From Candidatus Bathyarchaeota archaeon (GTDB lineage Archaea; Thermoproteota; Bathyarchaeia; 40CM-2-53-6; RBG-13-38-9), in NCBI GenBank assembly GCA_018396565.1, contig JAGTQO010000092.1, positions 1 through 5,336 on the forward strand: a stretch of DNA of 5,336 nucleotides, given 5' to 3'. Position 1 is the stretch's first letter; each line of letters opens with the position of its first letter. Below, piece after piece: positions 1 to 5,201 of this stretch. A program made the position numbers and the translations under genes. The notes beneath the pieces were generated by a model. That model searched no databases, was not told where the DNA came from, and saw nothing but the letters and a program-made list of their open reading frames with translations.

Positions 1-1
1 A

Positions 2-1039
2 TTTCTCTCAGACAGAATGGTTTCACTGCCGATTTTGAAGAGGTATAATGTATCCCATATAGCGCTTCTCGTAACCTGGTATATGAGGGATAATACTGTT
101 CGCTTCTACGGTTTCGGAGAGGATAGTAAATGGTATTGGATGGCTAGAATAAGTAACGGTTCAACATTGGACGGTGAGACCGTACACTACTACAGTAGGA
201 GGGTGGGTGAGGGTGAGAATGCTTACACGGTCTATGACCGTGTATTGTCTGTCGGCGACAGAAAATTATCAAACAAGACTATAGTCGATAATGCTGGTGT
301 TTCAAACTCGACCCTCCTCGGTCTTTTGATGTCCGGAGCCTACTCTAAGACGGCTGGTGACGAGTATTTCAGGCCGGTCTTCACATCATCGAACAGGTTT
401 GTATTGCTGTATGAGGTGAAATATTTGGAGAGGGCGAATCTCACCCTCAAGTTGGCAAGTCTAAATGTTACTTATCCTGAGCAGGTCGAGATGATGGGTA
501 TCCTCAAAGATGAGAAGCTTCAGCCCATGGTCAACCAGACTATCCATCTGCAATATTCAGAGGATAAGGGAGCTTCTTGGATCACAATAAAGGATGTTTC
601 AACCATTGAGAATGGTTCATACAAGTATTTGTGGTCTCCTCCAACAGCCGGTGATTACTTGGTCAGGGCTAGGTGGGATGGCATCAGAGACAGATACTCC
701 TCTGTAAGCTTAACCCAAAACTTGACTGTTCTTAAAGGTACACCAACGGTCAAGTTGGCTGTTGAACCGACGGTGGTTGGTGTCAACCAGAATGTGAGTA
801 TAGATGTCAGGATATATCCGCCCCTATCCGCTGGGACCGTCAACATTGAGGTGAGCAACGACAACAGGACTTGGGTTCCAACAATAGTAGGCGAACCTGC
901 TAAGGGTCTCTTCACGCCGAAATGGCGTTTCGACGCTCCTGGAATATACTATGTCAGGGCGTCTTGGACTGGGACGAAGGAGTATAATCCTATGAAGAGT
1001 AAGGTTGTTGTTGTGACTGTGAGCGAGAAGGTTCCCTAG
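2..1039 (+). CDS. C-terminal part of an STT3/AglB-like oligosaccharyltransferase with two Ig-like domains (5' end outside window)
   Basis: The frame is open to the left edge, so the first Met (17-19) is probably internal. Residue numbers here count from that Met. Residues 6-46 (ILKRYNVSHIALLV, then GEDSKWYWMARI) and 117-135 (YFRPVFTSSNRFVLLYEV) resemble the soluble C-terminal region of STT3/AglB, the membrane enzyme that moves lipid-linked glycans onto Asn in N-X-S/T outside the cell. The catalytic WWDYG region and membrane helices would lie upstream and cannot be checked. Two tandem Ig-like (Big_3-like) beta domains follow, at about 146-240 and 244-335. Each ends in a similar core: AGDYLVRARWDG in the first, PGIYYVRASWTG in the second. 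Eleven N-X-S/T sequons occur (N11, 47, 86, 97, 141, 150, 173, 199, 235, 259, 283), which fits an extracellular glycosylated tail. It converges on the PAC2 gene. Another large surface glycosyltransferase is the main alternative; the Ig-like domains are surer than the STT3 call. Confidence 0.65.
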   Translation, partial: FLSDRMVSLPILKRYNVSHIALLVTWYMRDNTVRFYGFGEDSKWYWMARISNGSTLDGETVHYYSRRVGEGENAYTVYDRVLSVGDRKLSNKTIVDNAGVSNSTLLGLLMSGAYSKTAGDEYFRPVFTSSNRFVLLYEVKYLERANLTLKLASLNVTYPEQVEMMGILKDEKLQPMVNQTIHLQYSEDKGASWITIKDVSTIENGSYKYLWSPPTAGDYLVRARWDGIRDRYSSVSLTQNLTVLKGTPTVKLAVEPTVVGVNQNVSIDVRIYPPLSAGTVNIEVSNDNRTWVPTIVGEPAKGLFTPKWRFDAPGIYYVRASWTGTKEYNPMKSKVVVVTVSEKVP

Positions 1040-1060
1040 TTAAGTTTGGAGGATTCGATC

Positions 1061-1822
1061 TTAAGATATGTAGCTTACGGATTTCCTTTCAACTTCCCCT
1101 TTTAAGGCTAGGTCTATCTTCTCCTCAGCCTGCCTTATCTTCGTCTCCACATCGACCATTCTCAATATGTGGCTGTCTATGCCTGTGAAATCTATTTCAA
1201 CCCCTAGAAGTTTAACTAGGATTGTGAGTATTCTCTTTGCGGCTTTGGGGTCTGGTGTGTAGCCGCTTGTTTCGCCTAGGAGGCAGATTGCGTTCAATCT
1301 TTTAGGCTTCGCTAAGCCTAGTAGGAGTCCTGAAATTCCTACTACGGGTATGCCGGCTCTGTCAACCGTAACGCCGAGATCAATCAACTTCTTCACTAAA
1401 TCGATGCTGGTTGCTGCACCGTAGACTTTACCCTCATCCATGCTTGCTGAACTGTAGCCTCCGACTGTGATTATGAGTCTGGCTGAATATTTTACGGCGT
1501 ATTCGATTATCATGTTTGCCACCTCATACTGGCCTGTTGATGTTTTCGGTTGGCAGTCGCCCGTAATAATAACGATCTCTTTTCCTTCTGTTTTGTTTGA
1601 CCAGTGGTAGAACTCGTTTCTTGGTAGCCTGACTAAACCTCTGCCGTCGACTAGGGCATAGTATGGGAATGTTGGTGAGTAGAGTGTAGCTATCTTCTTT
1701 GCTTTCAAGCTTCTTATAATTTCTTGGGCGACTATTCTACCTACTGAGCCTAGTCCAGGTAAACCTTCAACAAGTATGGGTTCATGTGGCTTCGTCTTTT
1801 TCTCCACTATCATGGTTTTCAT
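1061..1822 (-). CDS. PAC2-family protein (COG2047 type), probable proteasome assembly chaperone homologue
   Basis: This is a 253-residue cytosolic protein of the archaeal PAC2 family, related to eukaryotic PAC2 and to archaeal Pba proteins that help assemble the 20S proteasome. Hallmarks are the N-terminal EGLPGLGSVGR (19-29), the strand-forming IVIITGDCQP (83-92), IITVGGYSS (117-125) and the family signature GETSGYTPDPKAA (183-195). The C-terminal 30 or so residues are charged and probably helical. Two starts are possible, ATG at 1822 (MKTM) or ATG at 1813. An in-frame TGA lies three codons upstream of the first, so no longer start exists. Either start lies inside nop10, giving a 41- or 32-nt overlap, and no strong Shine-Dalgarno is visible, so coupled translation is likely. 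Its position after aIF2-alpha and nop10 is the common archaeal arrangement. The family assignment is firm; the exact client protein is inferred. Confidence 0.88.
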   Translation of the reverse strand: MKTMIVEKKTKPHEPILVEGLPGLGSVGRIVAQEIIRSLKAKKIATLYSPTFPYYALVDGRGLVRLPRNEFYHWSNKTEGKEIVIITGDCQPKTSTGQYEVANMIIEYAVKYSARLIITVGGYSSASMDEGKVYGAATSIDLVKKLIDLGVTVDRAGIPVVGISGLLLGLAKPKRLNAICLLGETSGYTPDPKAAKRILTILVKLLGVEIDFTGIDSHILRMVDVETKIRQAEEKIDLALKGEVERKSVSYIS

Positions 1823-1976
1823 AGATTCTCAACTTTGGTATTCTGAGTCTTGCATACTTGTCTGTAGGTGAGAATTTCGGCGGTATCGGGGTCTCAGTTT
1901 CAGAATTGCATCTTGGACAGGTATCTTTCAACGTATACTCTCTACATTTCATGCATCTGCGCATTAACCATTTCAA
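1782..1976 (-). CDS. nop10: H/ACA ribonucleoprotein subunit Nop10
   Basis: Nop10 is a small zinc-ribbon protein that binds the pseudouridine synthase Cbf5 in H/ACA RNPs, which modify rRNA. The 64-residue product has the zinc pairs C8-C11 and C20-C23, YTLKDTCPRC in between, and the signature PPKFSPTDKY (32-41). The conserved PYG after FSP(x)D reads KYA here. The TTG at 1976-1974 is preferred because it gives MKWLMRRCMKC, which lines up residue for residue with the usual MKxxxRKCxxC start; ATG at 1964 would remove four residues. The TTG overlaps the aIF2-alpha TGA by four bases, indicating translational coupling. The last 12 residues are acidic, go beyond the conserved fold, and are encoded within the overlap with the PAC2 gene. 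Identity is clear; only the start and the functional weight of the tail are uncertain. Confidence 0.93.
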   Translation of the reverse strand: MKWLMRRCMKCREYTLKDTCPRCNSETETPIPPKFSPTDKYARLRIPKLRIYENHDSGEKDEAT

Positions 1977-2755
1977 TTCAGGCGGCGTCCCGTTCCTCCC
2001 AGACTCTTTATGGTCTCTATAGCTTCGTTCACTGCCTGTTCAAGTGTCTTCTCAGCTTCAGAGTAGTCTCTAGCAGTGACTTCTATTCTGTATCTTGGTG
2101 CTCCTGTCGTGTAGACGTCTATCTTCGCACCTCTGGGTGTCTTCACCTTCTTGGCGTTGATTAGGGCCTTCTTAACGTCGTCTATGCCTTGAGGTTTTGT
2201 GCTTGAGATCTCTATAGTTGCTCTCACATCAGCTGTCTCTACTTTTATCTTCTGTTTAGCTACCTCGACTAAGGTAGCTGCCCATTCAGGTTCCAAACCT
2301 AACTTTACGAGGGCTTTCTCACCAGCCTCAGCAGCCTCCTCTAAAGCGTCGAATATGCTCTGGTGCTTCGACAAGATTCTTGTCTTAACCTCTTCGATCT
2401 TGTTTTGGTCGGCGTTCAACTTTTCAGCAGCAACTTTGATGATGCCTTCAGCCTTCCTATCCTTCTTCCATTCGAGTAGTTTCTCAGTCTTCTCTCTGCC
2501 TGTTACCCTCCTCAATGAGAGGTCTATCTGCCCCTTCTGAGGGTTCACCCTCAAAACTTTCAGGACTAGCTTCTGTCCTTCCCTGGCATGGTCTCTGATA
2601 TTCTTCACCCATGTGGTCGCTATCTCCGATATGTGTACGAGAGCCGCTTTACCTCCATACTCGTCTAGTGTGACATATACACCATAGTCTGTGAGTCTTG
2701 TGACCGTGGCTACTACTACGTCCCCTACTTCAGGGTATTCTGTCTGCGTAGAGAT
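1973..2755 (-). CDS. Translation initiation factor aIF2 subunit alpha, probable ATC start
   Basis: aIF2-alpha is part of the heterotrimer that brings Met-tRNAi to the small ribosomal subunit. Read from ATC at 2755-2753, the protein is 260 residues, close to the family's usual 260-275. It has an S1 domain (about 7-85: EYPEVGDVVVATV, then DEYGGKAALVHISEIATTW, then GQIDLSLRRV), a helical middle domain (about 90-170) and a C-terminal alpha-beta domain (about 175-260, with the family signature GAPRYRIEVTARDY). The frame is open only from 2797 (TAA at 2800-2798), and that stretch has no ATG, GTG or TTG before the GTG at 2608. That GTG encodes the conserved valine of WVKNIRD and would delete half the S1 domain. 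ATC preceded by GGGGG at 2765-2761 is the best start; CTG at 2794 is a weaker option that would overlap eS27. The product is certain; the start is inferred. It follows eS27 by 13 nt and overlaps nop10 by 4. Confidence 0.88.
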   Translation of the reverse strand: MSTQTEYPEVGDVVVATVTRLTDYGVYVTLDEYGGKAALVHISEIATTWVKNIRDHAREGQKLVLKVLRVNPQKGQIDLSLRRVTGREKTEKLLEWKKDRKAEGIIKVAAEKLNADQNKIEEVKTRILSKHQSIFDALEEAAEAGEKALVKLGLEPEWAATLVEVAKQKIKVETADVRATIEISSTKPQGIDDVKKALINAKKVKTPRGAKIDVYTTGAPRYRIEVTARDYSEAEKTLEQAVNEAIETIKSLGGTGRRLN

Positions 2756-2760
2756 CTCTG

Positions 2761-2765
2761 CCCCC
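2761..2765 (-). promoter_or_regulatory. Shine-Dalgarno of aIF2-alpha that supports the ATC start
   Basis: GGGGG on the minus strand can pair with the CCUCC core of 16S rRNA, with one G-U pair. A five-base spacer (CAGAG) separates it from ATC at 2755. It sits just after the eS27 stop codon (TAG, 2771-2769) and is the only Shine-Dalgarno-like run in front of the conserved S1 domain. Confidence 0.5.
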
Positions 2766-2768
2766 TTA

Positions 2769-2966
2769 CTATGTGAGTACTTGTAGGACTTCAGCCTTTA
2801 TTGAAGCTTTTCCACCTGTTGGTTCGGCGAGAACTTCCTCGCACACATTGCATCTGACTATCGTCGAGCATCTCTCAAAAACTATCTGTTCATTTGAACA
2901 TTTTGAACACTTCACTTTTAGGAAGTTGCTCTCAGGTTTAGTTATCACCTTTATTCTGGCCATCAT
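2769..2966 (-). CDS. rps27e: Small ribosomal subunit protein eS27 (S27e)
   Basis: eS27 is a zinc-ribbon protein of the archaeal/eukaryotic 30S/40S subunit. The 65-residue product shows C20-C23 (KCSKC) and C39-C42 (CNVC), plus the family signatures FLKVKCSKCSNEQIVF and LAEPTGGKASIKAEV near the C-terminus. Length is typical for archaeal eS27. Two adjacent ATG codons, 2966-2964 and 2963-2961, could start it. A GGAG at 2976-2973, inside the end of eL42, is 6 nt from the first and 9 nt from the second, so either works; the first is used here. The gene begins one base after the eL42 stop codon and is followed 13 nt later by the aIF2-alpha start, so it should be co-transcribed with both. Confidence 0.95.
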   Translation of the reverse strand: MMARIKVITKPESNFLKVKCSKCSNEQIVFERCSTIVRCNVCEEVLAEPTGGKASIKAEVLQVLT

Positions 2967-2967
2967 A

Positions 2968-3246
2968 TCATGCTCCTAGCTCAAGCTTTCTGAGTCTTAC
3001 TCCATATCTTTGGATTGTATACCCGCAGCTTTTACATTTCAGTCTTAAGAGTTGCTTCTTAGTGGTCTTGGCTGTCCTCTTCAGTTCAGGCCACTTCTGT
3101 CCGCCGTAACCGTGCTTCTCAAGTTCATGTCTTCTAACCCCTGCGGCTAAGGCTCTCTCCCTCCCCTTCTTATATAGGGTTACTGAATGTGAGGTGTGTC
3201 TTCTACATTTGGGGCAGTATGTGTTAAGCTCCTTCGCCATCTTCAT
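2968..3246 (-). CDS. rpl44e: Large ribosomal subunit protein eL42 (L44e)
   Basis: eL42 (older name L44e) is a zinc-binding 50S protein near the E site, where its glycine-rich loop contacts the CCA end of exiting tRNA. From ATG at 3246 the protein is 92 residues, normal for the family. Zinc ligands are C11-C14 (TYCPKC) and C71-C74 (CKSC); the loop is HGYGGQKWPELKR, followed by TAKTTKKQLLRLKC. Three starts are possible: TTG at 3252, ATG at 3246 and ATG at 3240. The middle one is chosen because it gives the usual MKMxKE N-terminus and lies 9 nt after a GGAG at 3259-3256, while TTG would leave only 3 nt. The gene heads a tight run with eS27, aIF2-alpha, nop10 and the PAC2 gene, and may have its own promoter in the spacer behind gins51. 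Confidence 0.95.
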   Translation of the reverse strand: MKMAKELNTYCPKCRRHTSHSVTLYKKGRERALAAGVRRHELEKHGYGGQKWPELKRTAKTTKKQLLRLKCKSCGYTIQRYGVRLRKLELGA

Positions 3247-3319
3247 CTTCAAAGTCTCCAGTTGAGTTTAGTAGAGACATCAGTATCAACTATTTATTCA
3301 TTACCACTACGCTTTCACC
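3247..3319 (-). promoter_or_regulatory. eL42 leader: possible internal promoter and two interleaved inverted repeats
   Basis: This 73-nt spacer separates the gins51 stop from the eL42 start. On the minus strand an AT-rich TATA-like element, GAATAAATAG (3299-3290), lies about 45-50 nt before the eL42 ATG, where an archaeal promoter would give a start point near 3265-3270 and a short leader. Two inverted repeats follow: AGTTGA (3291-3286) with TCAACT (3265-3260), and GTCTCT (3278-3273) with GGAGAC (3259-3254, one G-U pair). The last contains the GGAG Shine-Dalgarno. The promoter and any folding are inference; the repeats themselves are plain in the sequence. Confidence 0.35.
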
Positions 3320-3883
3320 TCATGTTGGGGTCTCTATCTTTACAGCTGCCCCTTTACGGATGAGTGCTTCAGCATTCTCTCTAGGCAGGGTTGCAACGTC
3401 TTCAGGTTCGAAGGGTCCATATGTCTTCATGTCAACCCCGACGATGGGTGGGATTTGGGTTTTGAACCTGACCAGAACCTTCTCAAACTCTGAATAATCT
3501 TTTAAGGCCGCCTCAAGACCGTTCTTTCCCTCCATAATCCTCCTCTTCAAACTCTCATAGTTGTCGTAGGCTTCCAAGAGTTTCCTGTAGACCTGTGTCT
3601 CCATCTTGGTGAGGTGGTTCTGGGGAATACTCTTGCCTGTGAAAGTGTTCCAGACAATTTTGTTGAGTCTTGTCTCTAGGAGGGATGAGGCCAACTCTTG
3701 GGCCTTGTCGAGTTCCATCTTCAGCAGTCTGCATTTTAATGTGTTCTCATCGAGCATACGTAGTTCCTCTCGCATCTTCCTAATGTATTCACTGAGTTCC
3801 CTGAAGAATTCAGGGTCTAGTGGCTGGATTTCTTCAGACTCGAACTTCTCTCTCCGCCACGTTTCGTAGAGTTTCCTATACAA
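3320..3883 (-). CDS. gins51: Archaeal GINS subunit Gins51 (Gins15)
   Basis: GINS binds MCM helicase and the Cdc45/GAN-like nuclease to form the archaeal replicative helicase complex. The 187-residue product has the AB domain order of Gins51: an alpha-helical A domain (about 1-115), a charged helical linker, and a C-terminal B domain (about 145-185) with PPIVGVDMKTYGPF, EDVATLP and ALIRKGAAVKI. Gins23 proteins have the opposite BA order, so Gins51 is the better name. The start is TTG at 3883-3881, which overlaps the priS TAG by 8 nt and lies 9 nt after GGTGG at 3897-3893. No ATG precedes the A domain. Location beside the primase small-subunit gene is typical of archaeal gins51. The B domain closely resembles the C-terminus of the neighbouring PriS. 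The family call rests on the B domain and the context; the A domain is diverged. Confidence 0.88.
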   Translation of the reverse strand: MYRKLYETWRREKFESEEIQPLDPEFFRELSEYIRKMREELRMLDENTLKCRLLKMELDKAQELASSLLETRLNKIVWNTFTGKSIPQNHLTKMETQVYRKLLEAYDNYESLKRRIMEGKNGLEAALKDYSEFEKVLVRFKTQIPPIVGVDMKTYGPFEPEDVATLPRENAEALIRKGAAVKIETPT

Positions 3884-5123
3884 TAGGTTTAACCACCGGG
3901 TAGGCTGATCCCTTACAGAGTAGGAGGATAGCTGCGTGTGCCGGTAAGGTCTCGTCTATGTCTTTGAAGGGTCCATACTCTTCTCCCCCTATCTCGAATC
4001 TTGGAGCTTCCTCAATATGTATCGTCTCCTCCCCTTCGAAGGCCACGGTCTCTTTGAGGGGGTCGAATCGAGGTAGGTCTTTGATGTTGACTTTTGACGC
4101 TTTGAGCCCGGTCTTTCCATTCAAGGTTCCAGGCAACCTTATCAGCCTGTGGATGTCTGTTGTAACTACTGTGTCTATGTTTACTTTGGCCATCGTCACT
4201 GCTTTATGAATGATCTGTCTCCATGTTTTCCTTTCAACATCTTTGATGAACTCTGAAATGTCTTTACCTATGTTCTTCCTATATTCTATTATGGATTCGA
4301 TTACTTCCCTCCTCAATCCGAGCTTTCCAAGAGGTTCCCTATCCATTCTCAAAACAATCTCCTCTACGCTTCTAGCTATTCTTCCACGCCAGCCTGGATC
4401 ATGAGATGTCAATTTTCCAGATGCATCTGATTCATCGGTTGGGTATGATAGGTTTAGAAGTTTCAAGTCTAAGCCTACGCCTGTCAAGTAGTCTACTATC
4501 TCCTTCCTCTCGTCGGATCCTAGGTTCTTGAAAATCTCTGATTCGACATGTATGTGGTAGCCTCTATGGCCTGAGAAGTTGAGATTCACTTCCTCATGGT
4601 TCATTCCAAAGTCTCTTATCAATAGGTCTATCAGTTTTGAGGCTTCATTCTTCGCCTCTTCAAGACATTCTCTGCACATCCATGTCGTCTCCGTGAATCT
4701 TTGGCCTTTACATTTTGGGCAGATGATAGGTGGCTTTCCTCCACCTGACGCACCGCATGTGTCGCATCTCCACTTGTCATGTATTCTCTTACATTCAGTC
4801 TCTATGTGGTCTGCGTCTATGTCGAATATGAGGTCTGAACCTGTCCACCCCTTCCTATCCATAGGCGCCTCAGGATCCATGTAGTATGCTGCTGAATAGT
4901 ATATGTCGGATGGTACGGTTGCCTCGATGAACTTTCCAAGTTCTGAGGGTTGGTTGAAGGATTTATGTCTCAACATCGCACCTTCCACGAATAGGAGGAA
5001 TCCAAACTCCCTCTGCCCCATCGACTTGGGTGGAGTTATGTTCTCCCTGTTCCTCCGGTAATATTCATGGAATCTTGCTTTGATCATGTTTCTGCCGGCT
5101 CTATGCTTGGCTTCGTTATCCAT
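3876..5123 (-). CDS. priS: DNA primase catalytic small subunit PriS
   Basis: PriS makes the primers for archaeal DNA replication as the catalytic partner of PriL. The 415-residue protein is full length for the TACK-type family. Early conserved blocks are REFGFLLF and LRHKSF (38-56) and PSDIYYSAAYY (71-81). The metal-binding catalytic motif DLIFDIDADH (97-106) supplies D101 and D103. SGHRGYHIHV (184-193) is the nucleotide-binding signature, and TTDIHRLIRLPGTLNGKTGL (321-340) supplies the likely third acid, D323. Residues 120-153 hold three CxxC pairs (C120/C123, C135/C138, C150/C153). The C-terminal 40 or so residues (YGPF, TLP, CKGSA) form a GINS-B-like segment. The ATG at 5123 is the first start that gives the family N-terminus and is preceded at 9 nt by GAGGT (5137-5133). 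It follows priL and overlaps gins51 by 8 nt. Confidence 0.97.
   Translation of the reverse strand: MDNEAKHRAGRNMIKARFHEYYRRNRENITPPKSMGQREFGFLLFVEGAMLRHKSFNQPSELGKFIEATVPSDIYYSAAYYMDPEAPMDRKGWTGSDLIFDIDADHIETECKRIHDKWRCDTCGASGGGKPPIICPKCKGQRFTETTWMCRECLEEAKNEASKLIDLLIRDFGMNHEEVNLNFSGHRGYHIHVESEIFKNLGSDERKEIVDYLTGVGLDLKLLNLSYPTDESDASGKLTSHDPGWRGRIARSVEEIVLRMDREPLGKLGLRREVIESIIEYRKNIGKDISEFIKDVERKTWRQIIHKAVTMAKVNIDTVVTTDIHRLIRLPGTLNGKTGLKASKVNIKDLPRFDPLKETVAFEGEETIHIEEAPRFEIGGEEYGPFKDIDETLPAHAAILLLCKGSAYPVVKPIV
3893..3897 (-). promoter_or_regulatory. Shine-Dalgarno of gins51 supporting the TTG start
   Basis: GGTGG on the minus strand matches the archaeal Shine-Dalgarno core GGTG and lies 9 nt before TTG at 3883, inside the last codons of priS. 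It supports TTG as the true start and indicates translation coupled to priS. Confidence 0.5.
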
Positions 5124-5201
5124 TCTAGTTAAACCTCTGAAATATTGGCTTTGAATATGCTGGTGATTCAGCTTTTATGGCTGGAGTTTAAATGTCCTGT
5201 T
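5124..5201 (-). promoter_or_regulatory. priL-priS spacer with priS Shine-Dalgarno and possible TATA box
   Basis: The Shine-Dalgarno AGAGGT (5138-5133) is well placed for the priS ATG. Two TATA-like elements occur on the minus strand: TTTAAA (5192-5187) and CATAAAAG (5179-5172). Either could provide an internal promoter for the priS cluster. A weak hairpin (TGAAT/ATTCA around a 9-base loop, 5152-5170) is also present. With priL reading into the spacer, read-through transcription is equally likely. Confidence 0.3.

Noticed and set aside
1040..1064. TTAAG/CTTAA inverted repeat between the convergent genes as a terminator hairpin
   Set aside because: It has only five AT-rich pairs with a loop of about 15 nt and no T-tract, so it is not distinguishable from chance.
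2199..2540. 113-codon plus-strand open frame opposite aIF2-alpha
   Set aside because: It is antisense to a clearly conserved gene and has the low-complexity Ser/Phe/Ala-rich composition expected of the reverse strand of a Glu/Lys/Ala-rich gene.
1973..2608. aIF2-alpha starting at GTG 2608 (211 residues)
   Set aside because: This would cut the S1 domain in half; the upstream 49 codons clearly encode its missing part.
3254..3291. A true H-type pseudoknot formed by both eL42-leader stems at once
   Set aside because: The third and fourth segments touch with no linker, so one 7-nt loop would have to span about 12 base pairs; alternative stems are more plausible.
3253..3300. C/D-box-like small RNA in the eL42 leader (CTGATG and CTGA strings)
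   Set aside because: The boxes are incomplete and wrongly spaced, and no second C'/D' pair is present.
4579..4884. Plus-strand open frame of 101 codons opposite priS
   Set aside because: It mirrors the zinc-region codons of priS, has no recognisable motif, and lacks a start signal; other plus-strand frames in 3606-4404 are shadows in the same way.
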